A DNA stretch of 64,000 nt from Streptomyces sp. MA5143a (GTDB lineage: Bacteria > Actinomycetota > Actinomycetes > Streptomycetales > Streptomycetaceae): the NCBI RefSeq assembly GCF_900290235.1, contig NZ_OLMK01000026.1, positions 124,001 through 188,000 of the forward strand. Direction: 5' to 3'. A program made the position numbers and the translations under genes. Shown piece after piece: positions 10,160-22,365 of the stretch. Numbering within the stretch: the first letter of the stretch is position 1; each line of letters starts with the position of its first letter. Below the pieces are notes generated by a model that saw only the letters and a list, made by a program, of their open reading frames with translations, ran no database searches and was not told the DNA's origin.

Positions 10160-10486
10160 CGCGCGACCTCGTCTTTCCTTGACGTAGGGGACCTCTGGCG
10201 CCCGACTATACACACCGACCGATATCGATCGGTGACCTGCGTCGGCCCCTCAACTCCCGGCCGGAAGACCCCAGTAGAACCGGACGTCGCCGTTCCTATC
10301 GCAGGTTCATCGGACCGGTTTCCCGTACGACATCGCAGCTCCGGGGAACTCTCGCACCCCCTTGCGCCCATCCGAGTGGTGTTGATCTGAAGATCGACGC
10401 GCCATGGGCGTCGGTCCCCCACTTCGCGGCCCACATACACATCATGAGGAAAGTACGCAAATCGCCCGACCCGAAAGTGAGGGGCC
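10160..10486. other. divergent promoter region, DLW-39 / small secreted protein
   Basis: 327 bp with no gene. An inverted repeat ACCGAT-ATCG-ATCGGT (10218-10233) lies about 60 bp upstream of the DLW-39 start and could be an operator or promoter-proximal element; no regulator is assigned. Nothing else was recognised. Confidence 0.4.
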
Positions 10487-10852
10487 ATGGCCCAGAACAA
10501 GGTCATGAAGCTGTGGACCACCATCGTCACCGCCTTCCTCGCGCTGTGCACGGCGCTCGGACTCATCACAGCCACGGCGGCCGCCGCGGTACCGCAGCCC
10601 GAGACCCACCGCAACTGCGCGGCCCGCCCGACGATCGCGGACCTGCCCCTCGTCTCCCGCCCTCGCGATCGCGCCCTGCCACCGACGATGAAGCAGCGCA
10701 TCCGCGCGGAGGCACACGGCTCCTCGCCCTCCTGCCGCCACCTCACGGCCCTGGACAGCCCTCCGGACGCGACGTCGGCCCTCACGGTCCCGCCGGCCGC
10801 TCCTGAAGCCCCTCCCGCGCCGAACGACCCCCTCACCCGCCTTCAGCGCTGA
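10487..10852 (+). CDS. small secreted protein (DUF6344-like)
   Basis: 121 aa, ATG with GAGGGG 2 nt upstream of the CC preceding the start. Residues 1-34 form a signal peptide (KLWTTIVTAFLALCTALGLITATAAAA). The mature part has two cysteines (NCAARP and PSCRH), which could form one disulphide, and a Pro/Ala-rich end. It resembles the Streptomyces-restricted DUF6344 proteins, of unknown function. It is followed by a hairpin at 10962-10984. Confidence 0.7.
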   Translation: MAQNKVMKLWTTIVTAFLALCTALGLITATAAAAVPQPETHRNCAARPTIADLPLVSRPRDRALPPTMKQRIRAEAHGSSPSCRHLTALDSPPDATSALTVPPAAPEAPPAPNDPLTRLQR

Positions 10853-10961
10853 TCCACGGACCGCGGACATCGCGACCGCCCACGACCGCGAAGCCCGCGA
10901 CCTGCCGCGTCCACCCGTACACCACGGCGATCCTGCGTACGACGCCCCAGACCAAGACGAG

Positions 10962-10984
10962 GCCCCCGGCTCCCGGCCGGGGGC
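10962..10984 (+). terminator. hairpin downstream of the small secreted protein
   Basis: Stem GCCCCCGGC/GCCGGGGGC with a TCCCG loop, followed by TTCT. It is a plausible intrinsic terminator 110 bp after the stop codon. Confidence 0.6.
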
Positions 10985-11130
10985 TTCTGCCGTGCAGAGC
11001 CGTTCAGACCGCGGCGGTGAGCAGCAGCAGCCCGCGCCCGAGAACCCGCCCATCACGGCCGTCAGCTCACAAAGTCCAGCCCGGTGCCGGCCGCGGCCCC
11101 CTGCCCCTGCTGAAGTCAGCCGGCAACGCC

Positions 11131-11164
11131 AAAGACCCCCAGCCGTTTCCGACTGGGGGTCTTT
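11131..11164 (-). terminator. intrinsic terminator of tRNA-Ile
   Basis: Stem AAAGACCCCCAG/CTGGGGGTCTTT, extended by CG/CG after one mismatch, 7 nt past the 3' end of tRNA-Ile on the minus strand. Confidence 0.8.
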
Positions 11165-11171
11165 TCGCGTG

Positions 11172-11245
11172 TGGGGCTAACAGGATTTGAACCTGTGGCC
11201 TCATCCTTATCAGGGATGCGCTCTAACCAACTGAGCTATAGCCCC
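11172..11245 (-). tRNA. tRNA-Ile (anticodon GAT)
   Basis: 74 nt. Acceptor GGGGCTA/TAGCCCC, D-arm AGCTCAGTTGGTTAGAGC, anticodon stem-loop CATCC-CTGATAA-GGATG with GAT, T-arm CAGGTTCAAATCCTG, discriminator A; CCA not encoded. It lies downstream of gyrA and DUF3566, the usual actinobacterial position. Confidence 0.97.
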
Positions 11246-11388
11246 GCCGCGCTCTGCGGTGTGTGTCCCGCGCGCTGACTCCTGAAGATTAGCGCACGAC
11301 GTGGGCAGTCCCAAAATCGATACCCGGGGAGGGACCGCGAAGCGGTGGGACACCCCGCAGAGGGCTCCGTCTCAGGGCCCCGTCGCCC

Positions 11389-12225
11389 CTACTCGTCCTC
11401 GGCCAGCGTCAGCTCGATGCCGCCGACGAAACCGGCGGAGAGGTTGTAGATGAACGCGCCGAGCGTCGCGAGGGCGGTGGCGAGGACGACGTCGATGACC
11501 GCGATGATCGCCGTGAAGATCAGCACGTTGGGCAGCGACAGGAACGACTGCAGATCGAAGCCGTTGGACTCGTTCGAGCCGGTGGCCTCGGAGATGGTCG
11601 CGCCGACCGTGGAGAAGACGCCCATCGCGTTCATGACCATCCACAGCACCGCGGCCGCGACGATCGTGCAGATGCCGAGGGCGATGGAGAGCAGGAAGCT
11701 CACCTTCATCACCGACCACGGGTCGGCCTTGGCCACCCGGAGCCGCGCCTTGCGGGTACGCGGCACCGTGCCGGCCCCCGTACGCGGCTTGCGCGAGGCG
11801 CTCTCGCCCGGCGCCGCCTGGTACGCCTGCGGCGGGTGGTACGGCCCCGTCTGCTGCTGCGGACCGCGCTCGCCCGGCAGCGCCGAGCCCGCGGCCTGTG
11901 CCGAACGCGCGGCCTGCGCTGGCGGCTGGGCCTGCGCCGACGTCTGGCGCCCGCCCGGCGCCGCGGGCGGGGTCCCCGGCGCCGGCGGCTTCGCCTGCGC
12001 CCCCCTCGTGTCCGTCACAGTTCCCCCCTGCGATCCATGCTTCTCGGACGAGGGTGAGGACGAAGGCGAAGCCGAATCGGTCGGGTCCGGCTTGATCGCC
12101 TTCAGTTGCGTCGTGTGCGTGTCCATCGCACGCGCGGCGGAGCCACGGCCGCCGCCGTCCGTTTCCGCACCGGTCGAAGTGCCGGACGAACTACCGGACG
12201 ATCCGGCGCCCGTGGCTCCGCTCAC
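11389..12225 (-). CDS. DUF3566 transmembrane protein
   Basis: 278 aa. A long Pro/Gln/Ala/Ser-rich cytoplasmic head (1 to about 150) is followed by a basic patch (RTRKARLRVAKADPWSVMK) and two to three hydrophobic segments (about 172-195, 225-250 and a weaker final one). The DUF3566 domain covers the C-terminal 115 residues; its function is unknown, but the gene almost always follows gyrA in actinobacteria. GTG at 12225 with GAGGAG 9 nt upstream, 18 bp after the gyrA stop, so the two are co-transcribed. Confidence 0.9.
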   Translation of the reverse strand: MSGATGAGSSGSSSGTSTGAETDGGGRGSAARAMDTHTTQLKAIKPDPTDSASPSSSPSSEKHGSQGGTVTDTRGAQAKPPAPGTPPAAPGGRQTSAQAQPPAQAARSAQAAGSALPGERGPQQQTGPYHPPQAYQAAPGESASRKPRTGAGTVPRTRKARLRVAKADPWSVMKVSFLLSIALGICTIVAAAVLWMVMNAMGVFSTVGATISEATGSNESNGFDLQSFLSLPNVLIFTAIIAVIDVVLATALATLGAFIYNLSAGFVGGIELTLAEDE

Positions 12226-12243
12226 GCTGACTCACTCCTCGTG

Positions 12244-14841
<2,598 letters not shown>

Positions 14842-14883
14842 TGCTGGTGGGGATCCTTTCTGGTGCGGTCAGCTGAGACCGAC

Positions 14884-17337
<2,454 letters not shown>

Positions 17338-17871
17338 TCACCCGTAGGTATCGCCGGGACCGGTGCTTCCCGGGGCCCGCAGCGGGCCGTAGCGGTGGGC
17401 GGGACCACCGGGGCCGTGGACCTTGAGCAGCTGTACGGTGCCGTGGCCGAGGTCCTCGTTGAGCCGGGCGACCAGCTGCGGGGCGAGCAGGCGCAGGTTG
17501 GTCGCCCAGGCCGTGGAGTCGCACCGCACGTGCAGGACCCGCTCGTCCTCGTCGTACCGCTCGGGAACGCAGCGCCGGGCCAGGTCCTCGCCGACGATCT
17601 GCGGCCAGCGGCCCATCACCCCGCCGACGGCGGCCGGCGTCTCCCAGCCCCGCTCGGTGATCAGCCGGTTGATGGCGGAGCCGAGGGCCATCGGGTCCCG
17701 GCCGTCCCGGCGGGCGCCGGAGCGCAGACCGCCGCCACGCCGCGCCTGGCTCTTCTGCTGCGCCGCGTCCCCCCGCGCGCGTGCGGCCTCCTTGGCGGCG
17801 CGCAGCGCCACGCGGGCGAGGTCCACGCCGGACGGTTCGGGGGTTTTCGGGTTCCTCTCCGATCCGCTCAT
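17338..17871 (-). CDS. DUF721 protein (DciA-like)
   Basis: 177 aa. A Lys/Arg/Ala-rich N-terminal third is followed by the DUF721 domain (about 60-160), with [18 protein letters not shown] and [16 protein letters not shown] motifs and [25 protein letters not shown]721 proteins are related to DciA, the ancestral loader or operator of the replicative helicase DnaB in bacteria without DnaC. In actinomycetes this gene sits between recF and gyrB. Its ATG overlaps the recF stop codon (ATGA), implying translational coupling. A helicase-loading role is an inference from family and position. Confidence 0.85.
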   Translation of the reverse strand: MSGSERNPKTPEPSGVDLARVALRAAKEAARARGDAAQQKSQARRGGGLRSGARRDGRDPMALGSAINRLITERGWETPAAVGGVMGRWPQIVGEDLARRCVPERYDEDERVLHVRCDSTAWATNLRLLAPQLVARLNEDLGHGTVQLLKVHGPGGPAHRYGPLRAPGSTGPGDTYG

Positions 17872-18992
17872 ACGCGCTCCACCGTCCCGTCGGACACGGC
17901 GAACCGCGTCCCCGTCAGTACGCCGGGCACGTCGTCGTCGACCGCGGCGGTCACCAGGACCTGCTCGCCCGGGGCGACCAGCTCGGCCAGCCGCTCCCGC
18001 CGTCGCGCGTCCAGCTCGGCGAAGACGTCGTCGAGGATCAGCACCGGTTCGTTGCCCTCGGCCCGCAACAGGTCGTAGGAGGCGAGGCGCAGCGCCAGGG
18101 CGTACGACCAGGACTCCCCGTGGGAGGCGTACCCCTTGGCGGGCAGCTGACCGAGTTTTAGCACCAGTTCGTCCCGATGGGGACCGACGAGCGTGACGCC
18201 GCGCTCGATCTCCTGCTTGCGGACCTCGGTGAGGGCGGCCGTCAGCTGCTCGTACAGCTCCTCGCGCGCGTGGCCGACGATCCCCGGTGAGGAGGGCTTG
18301 TACTCCAGGCCGATGGGGCCGCCGCCGGGGGCGAGCTGCTCGTACGCCTTGTCGGCCAGCGGCTGGATGGCGGCGACCAGGTCCTGGCGCTGGGCGAGCA
18401 GTTCGGCGCCCACGCGCGCGAGGTGCTGGTCCCAGACGTCGAGCGTGGACAGGTCCATGCTGCGGCCGCCGTGGCGGCGGGCCAGGGCGGCCGTCTTCAG
18501 GAGGGTGTTGCGCTGCTTGAGGACCCGCTCGTAGTCGGAGCGCACACCCGCCATGCGCGGCGCCCGCGCGGTGATCAGCTCGTCGAGGAAGCGCCGCCGC
18601 TCACCGGGGTCGCCCTTCACCAGGGCGAGGTCCTCCGGCGCGAACAGCACCGTTCGTAGGATGCCGAGCACGTCGCGCGGCCTGACCTGCGACGACCGGT
18701 TGATGCGGGCGCGGTTGGCCTTGCCGGGGTTCAGCTCCAGCTCGACCAGCTGCTGCCGCTCGCCCTGCCGCACCTGGGCCCGGATGACCGCACGGTCGGC
18801 GCCCATGCGGACCAGGGGCGCGTCGGAGGAGACGCGGTGGCTGCCGAGGGTCGCCAGGTAGCCGACGGCCTCGACCAGGTTCGTCTTGCCCTGTCCGTTG
18901 GGGCCGACGAACGCGGTGACGCCCGGGTCGAGCGGGACCTCGACCCGGGCGTACGAGCGGAAGTCGGCCAGCGACAGATGCGTGACGTGCAT
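17868..18992 (-). CDS. recF: DNA replication and repair protein RecF
   Basis: 374 aa. SMC-like ATPase loading RecA at gaps as part of RecFOR. Walker [10 protein letters not shown] (30-38), an ABC-type signature region, and Walker [12 protein letters not shown] followed by the D-loop are all visible. Length is normal. ATG at 18992 with GGGGAGG upstream. It forms an overlapping pair with DUF721. A 100-bp gap separates it from gnd, where actinomycetes often insert gnd between dnaN and recF. Confidence 0.98.
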   Translation of the reverse strand: MHVTHLSLADFRSYARVEVPLDPGVTAFVGPNGQGKTNLVEAVGYLATLGSHRVSSDAPLVRMGADRAVIRAQVRQGERQQLVELELNPGKANRARINRSSQVRPRDVLGILRTVLFAPEDLALVKGDPGERRRFLDELITARAPRMAGVRSDYERVLKQRNTLLKTAALARRHGGRSMDLSTLDVWDQHLARVGAELLAQRQDLVAAIQPLADKAYEQLAPGGGPIGLEYKPSSPGIVGHAREELYEQLTAALTEVRKQEIERGVTLVGPHRDELVLKLGQLPAKGYASHGESWSYALALRLASYDLLRAEGNEPVLILDDVFAELDARRRERLAELVAPGEQVLVTAAVDDDVPGVLTGTRFAVSDGTVERV

Positions 18993-19100
18993 GGTCGGGT
19001 GCCGACCTCCCCCAGGGTTGTGGACCGCAGTGCGGTCCTGTGGATGACTTCTCGTCGACCGTAGTGGTGTTCGTGCCCCCTGCGGGCCGTGGGGCGCGGG

Positions 19101-19976
19101 TTACTTCTTCTCGACCGCGTGGCCGCCGAACTGGTTCCGCAGCGCCGCGACCATCTTCATCTGCGGGGAGTCCTCCTGGCGCGACGCGAACCGCGCGAAG
19201 AGGGAGGCCGTGATCGCGGGCAGCGGCACGGCGTGGTCGATGGCGGCCTCCACCGTCCAGCGGCCCTCGCCCGAGTCCTGCGCGTACCCGTGGAGCCCGT
19301 CCAGGTGCTCGTCCTCGTCGAGGGCGTTCACCGCCAGGTCGAGCAGCCAGGAGCGGATGACCGTGCCCTCCTGCCAGGAGCGGAAGACCTCACGGACGTC
19401 CGTGACGGAGTCGACCTTCTCCAGCAGCTCCCAGCCCTCGGCGTACGCCTGCATCATCGCGTACTCGATGCCGTTGTGGACCATCTTCGCGAAGTGCCCG
19501 GCGCCGACCTTGCCGGCGTGCACGGCGCCGGAGTCGCCCTCGGGCTTCAGCGCGTCGAAGACCGGCTGGACCTTGGCCACGTTCTCGGCGTCGCCTCCGT
19601 ACATCAGCGCGTAGCCGTTCTCCAGGCCCCAGACGCCGCCGGAGACACCGCAGTCGACGAAGCCGATGCCCTTGGCCGCCAGCTCCTCGGCGTGCTTCTC
19701 GTCGTCCGTCCAGCGCGAGTTGCCGCCGTCCACGACGACGTCGCCGGGCTCCAGCAGCTCGGCCAGCTCGTCGATGGTCGACTGGGTGGCGGCCCCGGCC
19801 GGGACCATCACCCACACGACGCGGGGGCCCTTGAGCTTGCCCACAAGCTCTTCGAGGCTGTGGACATCGGCGAGATCCGGGTTCCGGTCGTATCCGATGA
19901 CGGTGTGGCCCGCGCGGCGTATCCGCTCGCGCATGTTGCCGCCCATCTTGCCGAGGCCGACGAGACCGAGCTCCAT
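19101..19976 (-). CDS. gnd: 6-phosphogluconate dehydrogenase (decarboxylating), short form
   Basis: 291 aa. Rossmann motif GLVGLGKMGGNM, catalytic-region VDGGNSRWTDD, GVSGGVWGLENGYALMYGG, and KMVHNGIEYAMMQAYAEG with the catalytic Lys and substrate-binding His-Asn. It oxidises 6-phosphogluconate to ribulose-5-phosphate and CO2. The length of about 290-300 aa marks the GntZ/YqeC-type short class, often NAD-dependent, versus about 470 aa for the classical enzyme. The ATG at 19976 is supported by AAGGA 7 nt upstream. It stands between dnaN and recF, a long-noted actinomycete arrangement whose reason is unknown. Confidence 0.96.
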   Translation of the reverse strand: MELGLVGLGKMGGNMRERIRRAGHTVIGYDRNPDLADVHSLEELVGKLKGPRVVWVMVPAGAATQSTIDELAELLEPGDVVVDGGNSRWTDDEKHAEELAAKGIGFVDCGVSGGVWGLENGYALMYGGDAENVAKVQPVFDALKPEGDSGAVHAGKVGAGHFAKMVHNGIEYAMMQAYAEGWELLEKVDSVTDVREVFRSWQEGTVIRSWLLDLAVNALDEDEHLDGLHGYAQDSGEGRWTVEAAIDHAVPLPAITASLFARFASRQEDSPQMKMVAALRNQFGGHAVEKK

Positions 19977-20107
19977 CAGTTGTTCCTTAGGTTGCGACGT
20001 GGCATGAGGGCACTGCGTACCCATGCACGAGCCTAAACCCGGACGCTCACGCACATCTGTGGGCATACCCGCTCATAGGTACGCCCCGACCTGCGCTTTC
20101 ACACCGA

Positions 20108-20130
20108 GGGCCCGGTGATCCACCGGGCCC
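20108..20130 (-). terminator. hairpin between dnaN and gnd
   Basis: 10-bp perfect stem GGGCCCGGTG/CACCGGGCCC with a 3-nt loop, 60 bp after the dnaN stop codon. No T-run, so termination may be partial. Confidence 0.6.
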
Positions 20131-20189
20131 CGCAGCGCTGTGGACGGCCGCCGGCCGCCCGACGGCGGCGACAGCGGTCTCTCGACGGG

Positions 20190-21320
20190 TCAGCCGCTGA
20201 GCCGCACCGGCATGATCAGGTACTTGTAGGCCTCGTCCGCCTCCGCGTCCACCGCCGGCTTGCCGCTGAGCAGCGCGGGCTTGGTGGACGTCGTGAAGGA
20301 CAGCTGGGCGACCGGGGAGTCGATGGCACTCAGGCCGTCCAGCAGGAACGTCGGGTTGAAGGCGATCGAGATGTCGTCGCCCTCCAGCTGCGCGTCGACC
20401 CTTTCCACAGCCTGTGCGTCGTCGCTGGAGCCGGCCTCCAGGGTCAGCACGCCCTGCTCAAAGCTGAGCCGCACCGGGGTGTTCCGCTCGGCGACCAGGG
20501 CCACACGCTTGACAGCCTCCACGAAGGGGGCGGTCTCGATCACGGCCACGCTGTTGAACTCGGTGGGGAACAGCGTGCGGTACTTCGGCAGGTCGCCCTC
20601 GAGGAGACGGGTGGTCGTCCGGCGTCCGGCGCCCTCGAAACCGATCAGACCCTCGCCGGAGCCCGAGCCGGAGAGCGCCAGGATGACGCTGTCGCCGCTC
20701 GTGAGCGCCTTGGCGGTGTCCAGGAGCGTCTTGGCGGGCACCAGGGCGACCGCGGAGGCGTCCGGGTTCTCCGGCTTCCACAGGAACTCGCGGACCGCGA
20801 AGCGGTAGCGGTCGGTGGAGGCCAGGGTGACCGTGTCGCCCTCGATCTCGATGCGCACACCGGTGAGGACGGGCAGCGTGTCGTCACGTCCGGCGGCGAT
20901 GGCCACCTGGGCGGCGGCGGAGGCGAAGACCTCGCCGGGGACGGTGCCAGTGGCGTTCGGCATCTGCGGCAGGGACGGGTACTCCTCCACAGGCAGTGTG
21001 TGGAGGGTGAACCTCGAGGAGCCGCAGACCACCGTCGCCCGTACACCGTCTGTGGAGATCTCCACCGGGCGGTTGGGGAGGGCGCGGCAGATGTCCGCGA
21101 GGAGACGGCCCGAGACGAGGACGGTGCCCTCCTCCTCGACCTCCGCCTCCACGGAGACCCGCGCGGAGACCTCGTAGTCGAAGCTGGACAGGCTCAGCTG
21201 GCCTTCCTCGGCCTTCAGAAGGAGGCCGGCGAGGACAGGCGCCGGCGGACGGGCCGGGAGGCTGCGCGCCGCCCAGGCCACGGCCTCCGCGAGTACGTCG
21301 CGTTCCACCCGGATCTTCAC
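20190..21320 (-). CDS. dnaN: DNA polymerase III beta sliding clamp
   Basis: 376 aa, three tandem clamp domains of about 120 residues. It encircles DNA and tethers the replicative polymerase. It begins VKIRVERDVLAEAVAWAARS and ends YKYLIMPVRLSG; the MPVRL terminus forms part of the protein-binding pocket typical of beta clamps. Length matches Streptomyces DnaN. The GTG at 21320 is chosen because AGGAGG lies 9 nt upstream; the open frame continues 213 codons upstream into oriC without any clamp-like sequence. It is read away from oriC. Confidence 0.98.
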   Translation of the reverse strand: MKIRVERDVLAEAVAWAARSLPARPPAPVLAGLLLKAEEGQLSLSSFDYEVSARVSVEAEVEEEGTVLVSGRLLADICRALPNRPVEISTDGVRATVVCGSSRFTLHTLPVEEYPSLPQMPNATGTVPGEVFASAAAQVAIAAGRDDTLPVLTGVRIEIEGDTVTLASTDRYRFAVREFLWKPENPDASAVALVPAKTLLDTAKALTSGDSVILALSGSGSGEGLIGFEGAGRRTTTRLLEGDLPKYRTLFPTEFNSVAVIETAPFVEAVKRVALVAERNTPVRLSFEQGVLTLEAGSSDDAQAVERVDAQLEGDDISIAFNPTFLLDGLSAIDSPVAQLSFTTSTKPALLSGKPAVDAEADEAYKYLIMPVRLSG

Positions 21321-21540
21321 TGTTGCCGCCTCCTGCTGTTGCCGGCGCTTCTCGGCCTGCCTGGCTTCGTCGTCTGTCGCGGTGTCGCTGGTTCCTGTGA
21401 GGGGAAGGACACCGGGGAACAGTCTGACGCACGCCACTGACACTCGGAGCCTTCCGGGGTCAAGTCGTGACGAGGCGCGGTCGGGCAGCCGAGAGCGAGT
21501 TGTGCACAGGGCCCCCTTCGAAACGAATTCCCAGCTCTCT

Positions 21541-21582
21541 CTAGTTGGGAGTAGTAGTAGGGCCTGTGGAAACCGTGGATAA
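21541..21582 (-). promoter_or_regulatory. candidate origin unwinding element (two DnaA boxes plus DnaA-trios)
   Basis: Read on the minus strand: box TTATCCACG (21582-21574), abutting box GTTTCCACA (21573-21565), a GGCC spacer (21564-21561), then CTACTACTACTC (21560-21549). The complementary strand of the last part reads 3'-GAT-GAT-GAT-GAG, the DnaA-trio pattern of the basal unwinding system characterised in Bacillus subtilis. It sits at the dnaN-proximal end of oriC, as in Bacillus. A 7-bp stem-loop (21530-21549) lies directly beyond. Confidence 0.6.
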
Positions 21583-22230
21583 CCGCGTTTGCGCAGCTCA
21601 GGCAGGAGATTTTGTCCACCGGGCCTGTGGGTGGAGGCGGTGGACAACCAGGCCAGTCTGTGGAGAACAGAAAGTTCTGCACACACCGTGCACAGCCGGA
21701 CGGCACTTCTCCCCAACCGCGTCCCCAGGTTTACCCGGCTTTCCCACAGCCCAACCAGGCAACTTCGTGTGACGCCTTTCACTCGGCGCGGTGAGAAGGC
21801 CGGTTTCCTTGCCGAACAGTGGACAGGCATGTGGAGAAGCTGGGGATCGCTGGGGACAACCGGCCGCAAGCTGTGGGTTGGCGGTGGACAAGTCTGTCCA
21901 CAGTCTGTGGATCTTCGCTTCGTCCACAGTCTGTGGAGATCCTTCGTCCACCAATCCACAGGCTGTTGACCTGGCCCGATGATCGCTCACCAGGCTGCCC
22001 TGTGGACATGATCTGCATAACTTCCCGGTCCCCAGGGTGTGGACGGGAGAAAGTCCCCGAATCTGTGGAGGACGGCCGTAACGCGGCAGGTATTCGAACA
22101 CCGGCTGACGACTCGATGACGCGCGGCGCGCGCCGCGGAGCCCCTGCGGAGGCTCGGGGAGCCTCGCTGAAGTGCCTCGGGAAGGGTCGGGAGCCTCCGG
22201 GAAGCGTCCGGGGAAGCGCCTGACGGGTTC

Positions 22231-22271
22231 CTGGGAACGACGAACCAGGGCGCTGGGAATGACGAACCAGG
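22231..22271. repeat. 19-bp direct repeat between oriC and dnaA
   Basis: CTGGGAACGACGAACCAGG (22231-22249) and CTGGGAATGACGAACCAGG (22253-22271), one mismatch, period 22 bp, downstream of the DnaA boxes. Function unknown. Confidence 0.75.
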
Positions 22272-22304
22272 CTCCTGGAGACGCCGAAACGGCCTCGGGA
22301 ACGT

Positions 22305-22344
22305 CGAAGGGCGCCCTCGGGAACTCGTCCCGGGGCGCCCTTCG
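22305..22344 (-). terminator. dnaA terminator hairpin
   Basis: 12-bp perfect stem CGAAGGGCGCCC/GGGCGCCCTTCG (22305-22316 with 22333-22344), extended inside by TCGGGA/TCCCGG, 22 bp after the dnaA stop codon. It would protect oriC from dnaA transcription. Confidence 0.75.
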
Positions 22345-22365
22345 AGGGGTGGCAGAGCCTGGGGC

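Larger units (their letters stand above)
21321..22365. other. oriC: chromosomal replication origin oriC
   Basis: Gene-free 1045-bp interval between dnaN and dnaA. DnaA-box-like 9-mers (consensus TTGTCCACA or TTATCCACA, either strand, mostly 0-2 mismatches) start at 21500, 21565, 21574, 21612, 21639, 21659, 21740, 21830, 21851, 21883, 21894, 21906, 21920, 21932, 21944, 21952, 22001, 22038 and 22064. About 19 boxes in two groups (21.50-21.75 and 21.83-22.07 kb) matches the organisation known for Streptomyces oriC, which also lacks a strongly AT-rich unwinding block. The flank from 22110 to the dnaA stop holds no boxes but a 19-bp direct repeat and the dnaA terminator. Confidence 0.97.

Noticed and set aside
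10218..10233. ACCGAT inverted repeat as a defined regulator site
   Set aside because: Listed within the intergenic entry only; 6-bp arms are too short to name a regulator.
21321..21959. Open extension of the dnaN frame through oriC
   Set aside because: It runs across DnaA boxes and has no clamp-like sequence; the GTG at 21320 with AGGAGG is the start.
21972..21981. TGGCCCGATG in oriC as an AdpA site (consensus TGGCSNGWWY)
   Set aside because: Nine of ten positions fit, but a 10-mer this degenerate is expected by chance in 1 kb of high-GC DNA and there is no independent evidence.
22001..22072. Third oriC box group as a separate origin module
   Set aside because: Only three weak boxes continuing the spacing of the right group; no separate unwinding signal.
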